The translations under genes and the position numbers were made by a program. This document shows, in pieces, positions 53,216 through 62,690 of a stretch of 64,000 nt of DNA; the stretch's first letter is position 1, and each line of letters begins with the position of its first letter. Location: the NCBI GenBank assembly GCA_963169745.1, contig CAUJCU010000002.1:186001-250000 (forward strand), given 5' to 3'. A model generated the notes under the pieces. That model had not been told where the DNA came from and did not search any database. It was given only the letters and a program-made list of their open reading frames with translations. The stretch comes from Bacteroidota bacterium. GTDB lineage: Bacteria; Bacteroidota; Bacteroidia; UBA4408.

Positions 53216-53359
53216 ATGGTTTCTAAACGCTCATCTGTATTTTTAATTATTTTAGCAAGCACTCTACTTACTATATTCTCTGCTTGTCGTGCTTCACATG
53301 GTGGTGGTCGCAATTGCCCAAGCTATGGAAACACTGCAATTCCCAACAACTCAATTTAA
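53216..53359 (+). CDS. Tiny lipoprotein
   Basis: A 47-residue protein: a signal sequence with lipobox FSAC, then only about 26 mature residues (CRASHGGGRNCPSYG and a short tail). The ATG at 53216 is preferred over one at 53168, which would add 16 residues before the signal. Small lipoproteins with a CPSYG- or CPAYG-like motif are seen in many Bacteroidota, function unknown. I see no clear promoter. Confidence 0.6.
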   Translation: MVSKRSSVFLIILASTLLTIFSACRASHGGGRNCPSYGNTAIPNNSI

Positions 53360-53565
53360 TTTCTCTCAAATAACCATTACTTTGTTTTAATAAAGGGGGC
53401 TAATCTTTTGATTTCCTTCTCATCAAATAAATATTCGGCACAAAATGTGCTTGATTTTTATATACAAGCAGAAATAATAATATGTGTTTTATGGATAAAA
53501 TATTTAATCCTATCTCATAAAATTAACTTCTAAACCTAAATCCTTACTTTTTTTATTTATTGCGC

Positions 53566-56412
53566 CTATTTTCCCTTATGGGTTTCAACAAAATTCCCTT
53601 CCATGTTAAACTCATCTATATCATAACCCATTCTTTTTAAAGGTTCCAATACGGTGTTCTTATCTCCTACAACAACAATAGCCATTTTCTCGATGGGTAA
53701 ATATTTATGTGCTGTTGCATTTATTGATGATTTTGTAGCATCTAAAAGAATTTTCTTTTGCTTTTCTAAGAAATTTTTCTCTAAATCAAATTCAATAATT
53801 CTTTTTAGAAAACCCGCCTTTTGACTGTTTGTTTCATATTTAAGAGCTTCCGATAAACTTAATGCATCTTTTGTAAATTTAAGTTCTGTATCGGTAATTC
53901 CTTCATTTCTGTATTTTTTCATTTCTTTAAAAATTTCAACCAAACTACTGTCAGTTGTACTTGCTTTTACACCGGTAGAAACCGTAAATGGTCCTTTGAT
54001 TTTAGAGCCTATAAAAGATGATCGAGCTCCATAAGTATAACCCTTATCTTCTCTTAAATTTAAATTAATACGACTGTTAAAAGCGCCTCCAAAGGCAAAA
54101 TTCATAAGTTGACATTGGTAATAATCACCAAATGCATCAAACGGAAGTGCAACGTAACCAACACGTAGCTCGCTCTGAGGTGCTTTGTCTTTATTTATAA
54201 AATAAATTTTTGTTTTCTCAATAGCAGGTACTGTAATATCTATCGGCATTGAAAGTTTTTTATTTTTCCAATCATTTAAAAAACTTAGTTTCTGAAGTAC
54301 CTCTTCCTGCTTTATTTTTCCAACTACTACCAATGTGCTGTTATTCGGAGAAAAGTTATTTTCAAAGAATTTTCGTATATCTTCAATTTCAATGTTATCT
54401 ACACTTTGAGCAGTTCCTGAAACGGGTGTAGAGAATATATGATTAGCCCCATAAAGTATCTTATTAAAATTATTGTTGGCCAGCACAGAGGCCTGGTTGT
54501 TTTGATTGGCAATAGTTTGAAGTAATTTGTTTTTTACTTTTACAAACTCATCACGATCCATGATGGGCGTAAAAAACATTTCTTTAAAAATAGATAAAGT
54601 GGAGTCCACATTTCTTAACATGGAACTAATGTTAAACACAATCTCAGTTGCAGTTGTGTTAACCTCGACACGACTTCCTAAATTGCTTAATATCTGACTA
54701 AGCTCCTCGCCCGTATGATGAGCCGTAGATTCTTTTAGCATTTCGGCAGTTAGCATAGCTATTCCAGCTTTATCTATAGGGTCATAAAAATGACCTGCAC
54801 CAACAGCAAGTTGAATGTTTATCATGGGCAGTTCTTCATTATAAGTACCTATTGCTTTAAGTTCATTCGGCAAGGTTTTAGTCCAATAATCAAGAGATTT
54901 TAATATCGAAGCTGGTCCGGCTTGTGGTTGAATTGAGCGATTAAAATTGTCTTTGGCTTTTACATACTCCAAATGACTTACGTCTATTTTATTTGTTTTA
55001 TTGTAAACCTGCGTAGTATCCTGTATAAAATTATTCGGATGTGCTACTTCTGTTGGGTTATCTTTAGGGAAAACACTTAGTATTACAGCATTCTTTTTAT
55101 AGATATATTTTTCAAAAACTCGCAATACATCTTGTGCCTTCAATTTATTTAGTTTCTCAAAGTATTGTGCCATAACGTTGGGGTTATTTTGAAATGTTTG
55201 CCCACTGGCCAAAGTTGAAGCTTTTCCACTAACGCTTGAAATAGAGTTTAATAGAGATGCTTCGGTTTTTTGTTTAAAGCTTTTCAAATCATCATCGGTT
55301 ATACCATTGGCTTTAAATTCTTCCAACACATCATTAAATAACATCTCTATTAGTGACAAAGGAATACCAGGCATGGCTAATGCCGTAAAGTTAAATTTTC
55401 CGGCTAATTCCTGTGTAGGATGCGTAGTGTAGGCTGATAATGCTTTCTGGTCATACACCAATTTTCTATAAATAGGACTGTTTTTATTGCCACTCAAAAT
55501 TTCGGCCAATGCGTCTAAAGCAATTTCATCATTATCATTTGCAGGTACAGTAGGATAGTTTATAGAGAGTAAAGGCTGCCGAATGTTATCACCATAACTA
55601 ATATATCTGTTTTTATCTAACTCTACTGGTGTTTTGTCCATTTTTGGAATCACAGGTCCGGGATTTATTTTTCCAAAATACTTATCGGCAAGTGCAATAA
55701 CCTCTTTGGCTTTTACATCTCCAGCTACTGTAAGAGTAGCATTATTAGGGCCATACCAACGTAGAAAGAATTGTTTCAAATCATCAAGTGTTGCCTTGTC
55801 TAAATCTCTTAAATAACCTATAGTTGGCCAATTATATGGGTGGCCATAAGGATAAAGAGCCTGCCCTATTTTTTCATTTACTAATCCATAAGGTCTGTTG
55901 TCATAATTTTGCCCTCTCTCATTTTTGACGGTACTTCGTTGAATCTCAAATTTTTGTTGTGTTACGGCATCCAACAAAAATCCCATTCTATCAGCCTCAA
56001 GCCATAGAGCCACTTCGAGCTGATTGGAAGGCAGTGTTTCAAAATAATTAGTACGATCTGTATTAGTAGTACCATTTAAAGTACCTCCGGCAGCAGATAC
56101 AATTTTAAAATGCTGTTCATCTCCTACATGGTCGCTCCCTTGAAACATCATGTGTTCAAAAAAGTGAGCAAAACCACTACGTCCCAATTCTTCACGGTTG
56201 CTCCCAACATGATAAGTTACATCTACATGCACAATAGGATCACTTTGATCTTCATGAACAATTACAGTTAGGCCGTTGTTCAAAACATATTTCTCGTAGG
56301 GAATAAAAAAAGGGTTACTTTTCTTTTCAACCTTTTCAATTAACTTAGGTTGTGCTGTAAGTGAAAGGGCTAAAAAACAAAGACTAATTAAAGAGAAGCT
56401 AAATTTCAACAT
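53566..56412 (-). CDS. M16 family metallopeptidase, two-pair form
   Basis: A 948-residue periplasmic zinc peptidase. Signal peptide 1-20 (ending LTAQ). The inverted zinc motif HFFEH is at residues 83-87, with the distal Glu in the following helix (RSTVKNERGQN). The second M16 half lacks such a motif, as usual for the inactive lobe. Full length for a four-domain M16 enzyme. It cleaves oligopeptides. It ends leftward; tRNA-Ala is divergent behind it. Confidence 0.93.
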   Translation of the reverse strand: MLKFSFSLISLCFLALSLTAQPKLIEKVEKKSNPFFIPYEKYVLNNGLTVIVHEDQSDPIVHVDVTYHVGSNREELGRSGFAHFFEHMMFQGSDHVGDEQHFKIVSAAGGTLNGTTNTDRTNYFETLPSNQLEVALWLEADRMGFLLDAVTQQKFEIQRSTVKNERGQNYDNRPYGLVNEKIGQALYPYGHPYNWPTIGYLRDLDKATLDDLKQFFLRWYGPNNATLTVAGDVKAKEVIALADKYFGKINPGPVIPKMDKTPVELDKNRYISYGDNIRQPLLSINYPTVPANDNDEIALDALAEILSGNKNSPIYRKLVYDQKALSAYTTHPTQELAGKFNFTALAMPGIPLSLIEMLFNDVLEEFKANGITDDDLKSFKQKTEASLLNSISSVSGKASTLASGQTFQNNPNVMAQYFEKLNKLKAQDVLRVFEKYIYKKNAVILSVFPKDNPTEVAHPNNFIQDTTQVYNKTNKIDVSHLEYVKAKDNFNRSIQPQAGPASILKSLDYWTKTLPNELKAIGTYNEELPMINIQLAVGAGHFYDPIDKAGIAMLTAEMLKESTAHHTGEELSQILSNLGSRVEVNTTATEIVFNISSMLRNVDSTLSIFKEMFFTPIMDRDEFVKVKNKLLQTIANQNNQASVLANNNFNKILYGANHIFSTPVSGTAQSVDNIEIEDIRKFFENNFSPNNSTLVVVGKIKQEEVLQKLSFLNDWKNKKLSMPIDITVPAIEKTKIYFINKDKAPQSELRVGYVALPFDAFGDYYQCQLMNFAFGGAFNSRINLNLREDKGYTYGARSSFIGSKIKGPFTVSTGVKASTTDSSLVEIFKEMKKYRNEGITDTELKFTKDALSLSEALKYETNSQKAGFLKRIIEFDLEKNFLEKQKKILLDATKSSINATAHKYLPIEKMAIVVVGDKNTVLEPLKRMGYDIDEFNMEGNFVETHKGK

Positions 56413-56422
56413 ATTAAAAAAT

Positions 56423-56455
56423 TTTGTGCGAAATTAGCATAAATATATATATTTG
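56423..56455 (+). promoter_or_regulatory. Promoter of tRNA-Ala
   Basis: TTTG at 56423-56426 and TATATTTG at 56448-56455, with 21 bp between. Predicted start is about 37 nt before the tRNA. Confidence 0.55.
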
Positions 56456-56497
56456 CGCTCTCAAAATAATAAAGCTTCAAACTTTATAATGTATCAT

Positions 56498-56571
56498 GGG
56501 GAATTAGCTCATTTGGCTAGAGCGCTTGCCTGGCAGGCAAGAGGTGACCGGTTCGAATCCGGTATTCTCCA
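56498..56571 (+). tRNA. tRNA-Ala (anticodon GGC)
   Basis: A full cloverleaf: acceptor GGGGAAT / ATTCTCC with discriminator A, D-stem GCTC/GAGC, anticodon stem CTTGC/GCAAG with loop CTGGCAG (anticodon GGC), and T-stem ACCGG/CCGGT with loop TTCGAAT. CCA is not encoded. The opposite strand reads as the tail of the recombinase pseudogene. Confidence 0.95.
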
Positions 56572-57635
56572 CGCTACGGGAAGACTTATTTAAAACTAAG
56601 TTCTTCCCGTTTTTATTTTTGTTAGAAGACTTGTTATCATTGCATATTAGAGCGAAGGCTTCGTTAATAGATGTGGTTCGATACGCTCCTTTTGAAAAAA
56701 TCAACTTTTCTGGAAATATCGAACCAATAATTCTTTGTTTAACTTCTGTATCACTTGCTGCATAATGCTTTGGGAGATTTTTGAGCAAATCAAAACAAGT
56801 GTCTATTTTGCTTCCGATATTTTGAACACCTTGTTCATGTTTGGCAATTTCTATCTCTAGTTTTTTAATTTTTTCTTCAATTTCACTCTTCATTTCTTTG
56901 TATTCACTAACAGAAAATTCACCATCGAGCATCAGCTCTTTTGCATAGGAAAGTCTTTGATTTTGTTTTGCAATCTCCTTTAGAATTGAATCAATTTCAA
57001 CCTTGTTATCTCTATTCTTATTTTTGAATTTATCTTTTAAGATTTCAACATATAACTTCATAGCAGGAGTGTTTGAAGTATAACTTTTCAATAAATTTTC
57101 AAATTCAGTGTTTAGTACATCTGCTCTATGTCTAACACCACAACCCTTTGAGCAATGATAGTAGTAAAAAATCTGCCCGTTGCGACTTCTAGAGCCTGAA
57201 CCCGTTAAATTTTTATCACAAACCGAACATCTCAAGAAGCCTCTCAAAGGAAATTCAGTACGTTGGGTAGATATTTTGCTTGGTCTTTTCGTTTTTCTAC
57301 GCTCCAATATCTCTTGAACTTTATAAAATGTCCTTTCGTCAATCAGTGGTTCATGTTTACTATCTACCCATTGCGCTGGCTCATCCTTGTATGCCGCAAC
57401 ATAAATTTTACCGTTATAACCTTTATTTCTAAGAAGCGCCCAGAAAGTACTCCGAGTTGATTTTAACCCTTCTTTGTTGAGTTTATGCCTTAATTCCTCA
57501 ATATTGTATAGACCTGTTGAAAATTACTGAAATGCTTTTTTAATTAACTTTTCATTCTAGCCTCCTTCTGGTACAATAATAGGTTTATTGTTCTCATCTC
57601 TTGTGTTCTTATATCCTCTTAAACAAGCTCCTATT
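56504..57635 (-). pseudogene. Decayed serine recombinase (large type)
   Basis: A leftward frame carries the middle and C-terminal parts of a large serine recombinase: GACLRGYKNTRDENNKP, the recombinase domain (STGLYNIEELRHKLNKEGLK, STFWALLRNKGYNGKIYVA), the zinc ribbon (RCSVCDKNL ... YYHCSKGCG) and a coiled coil. The catalytic N-terminal resolvase domain is missing. Two in-frame stops interrupt it, TAG at 57557-57559 and TAA at 57524-57526, after which the frame is open to 56504. The last 22 or so codons lie inside the tRNA-Ala gene on the opposite strand. It joins an IS3 fragment at its broken end. It cannot be functional. Confidence 0.85.
56576..56620 (+). terminator. Terminator of tRNA-Ala
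   Basis: ACGGGAAGA and TCTTCCCGT form a perfect 9-bp stem around an AT-rich loop, followed by a T-rich run. Confidence 0.85.
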
Positions 57636-57821
57636 ATAAAAGGTTGCGCGGGATACACCATGTTCCCGACTGATCTCGTCAACACTTTTGCCAAGATCAA
57701 AGGACTTCAAAATTTCGGCAATTTTTACCGAAGAAAATTTGCTCTTTTTCATTTTATAGTAGTTAAAATTAAACATTTTTTTGACTACTTTTAAATTGTA
57801 CTATTTTTGGGGGAGCCGACA
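57609..57821 (-). mobile_element. IS3-family left-end fragment with truncated orfA
   Basis: A leftward ATG at 57752 starts a 47-residue frame with the HTH of IS3-family OrfA (KSKFSSVKIAEILKSFDLGK, then SVDEISREHGVSRATFYN) that stops at 57609 after a few foreign residues. The homology ends about 57635, where the recombinase remnant begins. The upstream end, around 57821, reads TGTCGGCTCCCCC leftward, like an IS3 terminal inverted repeat starting with TG. The rest of the IS is absent. Confidence 0.75.
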
Positions 57822-58045
57822 CAAGGTGTACTTCTCTTGTTTGTCAATGGTTTTTTTAGAATCATCATATATATATTTGTAGATTGAATTTTGGCTATCA
57901 AAAGTATTTCTTACTAACCTTAATAATATTTCCTTATTAATCAATAACTTAAAACAATTAACCGAAATTTAACGGGCTAATATATTGATTCATATAAATA
58001 AAATTGTATATTTAGCTGAATATGAACTAATAATACCTTTAATTT
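57822..58045. other. AT-rich intergenic, no gene
   Basis: It lies between the IS fragment and the large exported protein gene. No clear TAnnTTTG element with correct spacing is seen; TATATTTA at about 58007 differs by one base. No RNA gene is recognised. Confidence 0.5.
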
Positions 58046-61000
58046 ATGATACCAAATTCATTAAACATTAAAGGGCTACAAAAACGCAAGAGCCGCGAAG
58101 CACAGATCTTACAAAGCCAGAGTATTAACAGCAAAAAACCTCAGAGGGTCAGAGAGATTCTCTTGAAATATAAATACCGACAGCGATTGTTAAAAATCAT
58201 TTTGTTGTTGTCCTTTATTACATTGCCTAATTCTTTGTATTCTCAAGTTGGTTCTTCATGTGCAACACCTGTAAATTTGGGACTTGGTTCCACATATAAC
58301 GGCTCCCAATCCTTCCTGATGCCAAGTGGCGAAATTTGGCTTAAATACATAAATCCTTCAAGTTCAATTAGATTAAATTTCATCCCAGATACAACAGGTG
58401 GAGTAAACTCATTAAAATTTAGCGAGATTTATGTTTATAGGGATTCATGTGGAAATAATAAACAAATTTTTGCTGAATTTGATACAAGTCAAGCAACTTC
58501 CATAAATTATTTATTAACTAAGATTCCGGTTTATAGTAATATTTATATTTATTTGAAACGATATGTAAATGCTTACTGCGGGGATTGTGATACTGCTTAC
58601 AAAAACTTTACAATCAACATCGAATCAAACAATAATTTAACTGGTGGTACTTCATGTAATGCTTCTCCTTGTCCAAACAATCTTGTTTTAAATGGAGATT
58701 TTGAAGAGTACACTTCATTAACTACTTATGGAAGTGACTGGAATAACAATATTTGTGGCTGGAGTTCTGTATGGGGTAGCCCAGAATATTATAACTCAGA
58801 TAATACTGGAGGATTATTGGATATACCATCAATTTATACTGGCTCTGCTGGTATTTCAACGAATTGCCATATTGATGTACCACCAAATTCTACCTCTAAT
58901 ATTTGGTACAATGGAAATTCAAATAATGCGATGGCAGGATTAAATATGGATTATGGGCAGTATGATGTGCTCGAGGGCAATTTAAGTGCAAATTTAATTG
59001 CATCAAGACAATATTTTGTAAGCTTTAATGCAATTAATAGTGGAGCTGAAAATTATGCAGGAGAATTTATGATTAACTTCTCTGGTGCTGCCTATTCACC
59101 AAACAATGGCACTGATTTTACAGATTACTCTGATATATCTTTGACATGTACTGGTACTCCGCCTTCTTCTATTGGACAATGGGATACTTACAGTAATGTA
59201 TTTACCGCAACGGGAGGTGAAAACAGGTTTCACATAGGAAATATTGATAATCAGTTAAACACCCCATCATTGAATCAAGGATTGATAACTATTGGCACCT
59301 TACCTGAATATCTTTTCGTTGATAATTTTGTACTTGTACCTTTAGCATATGCAGGTAATGATGTAAGTTTATGCCCTTCGGCAACAGCACAATTAGGTAC
59401 TTGCCCAATTCCAGGTGCAAGTTATACATGGAGCCCTACAACTGGCCTTGATGACCCAAACATTGCAAATCCTATAGCAACAGGTACTGGAACTGCAATT
59501 AACTATACTGTTTATGTTACTATAACAATAGGAGGTGTCACATATAATGATAATGATGTAGTTACTGTTACGGCAGGTGGTACAGCAGTTACATTAGGAG
59601 CTAGTCCTTTGGTACTAACCAGTGCAGGAACAACTGTTATAACTGCTACTCCAGCAGGTGCAGGTACCTATGCATTTTATGATTTAGCTAATCCAGGAAC
59701 AATATTGCAAAATAGTACCTCAAATACTTATACAACTCCTACATTAAGCGCATCAACAAGTTATGGTGTAACACTTACTGATGCAAATGGTTGCACTGCA
59801 CAGGGTACAGTTAATATTATTTATACCGCAACTCCATGCAATGGAAGCAGTCCTTTAACACATATTTCTAGCAATAGTACAACGCAATTAACGGCTGGAC
59901 CTTATAATGGGGTAGCATTTGATGTTTCTAATGGTTTTACATTTAATTCTGATGTTAGTTTTACTAATTGTGAGTTTTGGATAAGGGATGGGGCAACTGT
60001 AAACATAAATAGTAATAAAACAGTTACAATGATGACCAGTTTAGTAAGGCAATGCGATAAAATGTGGAACAGAATAAACAATAGCGGCACCTTAAAAGCA
60101 CTAGAGACCACTTTTACCCAAGGTGATATGGCTGTGGTAATGAATGATAATTCTTCTGCAATTTTAATAGACTGCTTTTTTAATGATAATGTATATGGTA
60201 TTAATACACTGACAACAACTCCCCAAAAAACAATTTACCTTGATGTAACAGGTACAACATTCCAACATTTGAATGGATTTGTAACAGCTTATAGTGGTCA
60301 GCCTACACATTATACATTACCTGCTGCTGGAATTTTGTTAACCAATTGTAGCAATACCGATATTGGTAATGATGTTTTTAATGCTAACTTGTTTAATAAT
60401 ATGTATGTTGGAATAGTTGCCAATACCACAAATACGCATATTACTAATTCTTTTTTCAACAATTTTTCTATATTAAATCCAACCAGTGCAACTCCACCTG
60501 CACCTGGCTCTGGATTATCTTTTCCATACAGTTCCTCTGGTGTAGCCATCTTGGGCTTACAGTCACAAAATTCGGGTACAGCTTATACAATTGATGTTCA
60601 TCCGGGAGTTGGTCAGGTTTTAGGTACAAATCCCACAATTGTCGATGCCGATTATAAAGGAATTTTAACTACTGGAATTGGTGCAGAGATTAATGAGTTA
60701 ATAATTGAAGATTGTAATGTTGGTATACAAAATGAGGCTGTTACATTATTAAACCATGTTGAAATTTTTAATTGTGATATAAATACTTTGTTTAATGGTA
60801 TAAATTGGCTTGGAAATTTAACAGGAAGCAATTTGTGGGCAGAAGGAAATACTGTCAATGTAAGTAATACATCGTTTTTTAATGGAAATGGCATCCAAAT
60901 AAGTAACAATGGTGCACAAACTCCTAATTCAGGAATTTTTTCTTTTCCTCAATTAATAAATAATGAAATTACTTTAAATAATATTGGGAAGGGAATAAGA

Positions 61001-62629
61001 ATTAATAACTCTAGTCAAACCATTGCAAGTGCAAATACAATCCATAAAAATTTTACAGGGACTCCGTTTTTAGGCTTTGATATTTCCGCCTCAGATAGTT
61101 TGACAATTAACAACAATGAATTGACGTGTTCAACTGCATATACAACCTCTGGAAATGCAGCAAGTACCAATGTTGGTATTCGAGTGAGTGCCTCAAACGA
61201 TTTAACAATTGCATGTAACTCTACAAATGGCCATTATTACGGTATAACTTTTTTAGGTGACTGCGATGGTACAGGTGCCAATTTTAGAACAAACCAAATA
61301 GGAACGCATTATTATGGTTTGTTTTATCAAGCATCAGCTTTGGTGGGTGAGTGTTTATACAATGGCAACAGGTGGGTTACAACTGCCCCAAGCCCCAATG
61401 CTTTTCATGCAAGAAATGATAATGCGGTAGCGCTAACACCATCTTGTTTAGTCAATTCCAATGCTCAGTACTTATTAAATGAAATAAGAACATCTGGAAC
61501 AGGAGATGTTACTACTAACTCCTTTCCTGTGCCTGCGAATAACAGGCAATTGGCCAACCCATGCACCACGGGTACATTTGTATTGGATAATACAGGTTGG
61601 ATTACTAATAATTCAGGAACTGATTTAGTTTGCAATGATCCAATTGGTTCTAATTTATTAATAATAAACAACTTGGAAATGCGTGCCATGGGCTTGGCTG
61701 GTGCATTGGAGTTTAATGATGAAACTAAACAAAATGCTGAAGAGCACCTTTATAGAACTTTAAAAAGCAATCCTGATTTGTTAATTGAAAGTGAAGCACT
61801 TGCTTCTTTTAATGATAGCAGAACAGGCTCAACTGTTGAAAAGCAATGGATCGTTAATCAACGTATAAAAGAAGCTCATACCAATTCATACTTAACTGTA
61901 TTAAAACAAAACTCTAACCAAATTAATACTATTCAGCAAACTTTACATTCATTGTTAAAAAGTAATGCCGATTCAGTTTCTATAAATAATACAAAGGTTC
62001 AATTGGCATATTTTCAATCACTACAAGAAACTTATGAAAGCAATTGGAAAAACAACCTTATAAGTAAAAAATTATTAGCAACACTTACAAATAATTCTAT
62101 CGAACCCAATAATCTAATTGATTACAATTATAAGTTAATAACTGGTATTTATTTGAGTAAAATATTAGGACAAGAAGTAATTGATCTCCACGATGATAGT
62201 ACTACTATTTTTAATGTTGCAAAACAGTGCCCTTTAGCTGGAGGAAATGCTGTTTATTGGGCGCGAGCAATGTTTGAAACATTAGTACCTTATATGAATT
62301 ATAATGACGATTCTGCATGTGTGCAAATTGTTGAAGAAAGAAGATCAAATGAGATAAGTTCAAAAGCTTTATTAGATTTGAATCAGCAGAATAATTTATT
62401 GCAAGTCTATCCTAACCCTACCAATGGATTAATAACTGTAAACTCAGGTGAAAATCAAAATATCATATTAATTGAGCTATTTGATTTAATTGGCAATAGA
62501 TTAAAAATAGATAATTATTCTAGAAATATAGTTGAATTGGATTACACTAATATCTCAAAAGGCAGCTATACATTGAAAATCACCAATCAAAACAATAGAA
62601 TCAATTACTTTAAAATTGTTATCCAATAA
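58046..62629 (+). CDS. Large type IX-secreted beta-helix protein
   Basis: A 1527-residue exported protein. The hydrophobic signal is at about residues 48-66 (IILLLSFITLPNSLYSQ), preceded by an unusual basic extension. Beyond are a Cys-containing N-terminal module, an Ig/PKD-like domain (about 437-515: NDVSLCPSATAQLGTCP), a long right-handed beta-helix-like region (about 600-1130, many N-rich short strands), a helical region (about 1210-1370) and a T9SS type A sorting domain (from about 1448, VYPNPTNGLITV to the end). A TTG at 58163 would give a conventional signal peptide and could be the real start. Surface role inferred; no enzyme motif. Confidence 0.8.
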   Translation: MIPNSLNIKGLQKRKSREAQILQSQSINSKKPQRVREILLKYKYRQRLLKIILLLSFITLPNSLYSQVGSSCATPVNLGLGSTYNGSQSFLMPSGEIWLKYINPSSSIRLNFIPDTTGGVNSLKFSEIYVYRDSCGNNKQIFAEFDTSQATSINYLLTKIPVYSNIYIYLKRYVNAYCGDCDTAYKNFTINIESNNNLTGGTSCNASPCPNNLVLNGDFEEYTSLTTYGSDWNNNICGWSSVWGSPEYYNSDNTGGLLDIPSIYTGSAGISTNCHIDVPPNSTSNIWYNGNSNNAMAGLNMDYGQYDVLEGNLSANLIASRQYFVSFNAINSGAENYAGEFMINFSGAAYSPNNGTDFTDYSDISLTCTGTPPSSIGQWDTYSNVFTATGGENRFHIGNIDNQLNTPSLNQGLITIGTLPEYLFVDNFVLVPLAYAGNDVSLCPSATAQLGTCPIPGASYTWSPTTGLDDPNIANPIATGTGTAINYTVYVTITIGGVTYNDNDVVTVTAGGTAVTLGASPLVLTSAGTTVITATPAGAGTYAFYDLANPGTILQNSTSNTYTTPTLSASTSYGVTLTDANGCTAQGTVNIIYTATPCNGSSPLTHISSNSTTQLTAGPYNGVAFDVSNGFTFNSDVSFTNCEFWIRDGATVNINSNKTVTMMTSLVRQCDKMWNRINNSGTLKALETTFTQGDMAVVMNDNSSAILIDCFFNDNVYGINTLTTTPQKTIYLDVTGTTFQHLNGFVTAYSGQPTHYTLPAAGILLTNCSNTDIGNDVFNANLFNNMYVGIVANTTNTHITNSFFNNFSILNPTSATPPAPGSGLSFPYSSSGVAILGLQSQNSGTAYTIDVHPGVGQVLGTNPTIVDADYKGILTTGIGAEINELIIEDCNVGIQNEAVTLLNHVEIFNCDINTLFNGINWLGNLTGSNLWAEGNTVNVSNTSFFNGNGIQISNNGAQTPNSGIFSFPQLINNEITLNNIGKGIRINNSSQTIASANTIHKNFTGTPFLGFDISASDSLTINNNELTCSTAYTTSGNAASTNVGIRVSASNDLTIACNSTNGHYYGITFLGDCDGTGANFRTNQIGTHYYGLFYQASALVGECLYNGNRWVTTAPSPNAFHARNDNAVALTPSCLVNSNAQYLLNEIRTSGTGDVTTNSFPVPANNRQLANPCTTGTFVLDNTGWITNNSGTDLVCNDPIGSNLLIINNLEMRAMGLAGALEFNDETKQNAEEHLYRTLKSNPDLLIESEALASFNDSRTGSTVEKQWIVNQRIKEAHTNSYLTVLKQNSNQINTIQQTLHSLLKSNADSVSINNTKVQLAYFQSLQETYESNWKNNLISKKLLATLTNNSIEPNNLIDYNYKLITGIYLSKILGQEVIDLHDDSTTIFNVAKQCPLAGGNAVYWARAMFETLVPYMNYNDDSACVQIVEERRSNEISSKALLDLNQQNNLLQVYPNPTNGLITVNSGENQNIILIELFDLIGNRLKIDNYSRNIVELDYTNISKGSYTLKITNQNNRINYFKIVIQ

Positions 62630-62639
62630 ATAAATATTC

Positions 62640-62677
62640 TATATGCAAACAACTCTATTATGAGTTGTTTGCATATA
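62640..62677. terminator. Perfect 16-bp hairpin between two cargo genes
   Basis: ATATGCAAACAACTC (62641-62655) pairs exactly with GAGTTGTTTGCATAT (62662-62676) around TATTAT; the flanking T and A at 62640 and 62677 add a pair. No strong T-run follows (only AATCTTTAAAAG), so it is either a weak terminator or an mRNA-processing structure. Confidence 0.6.
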
Positions 62678-62690
62678 ATCTTTAAAAGAT

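Noticed and set aside
56498-56571. tRNA-Gly
   Set aside because: The loop CTGGCAG places GGC, not GCC, at positions 34-36, which is alanine.
57588-57794. Rightward ORF of 68 residues
   Set aside because: It is antisense to the IS3 orfA fragment, which has a clear family signature in the other direction.
58046-62629. CRISPR or tandem-repeat array in the T/A/N-rich coding region
   Set aside because: The periodicity is from beta-helix protein composition; no conserved direct repeats with spacers are seen.
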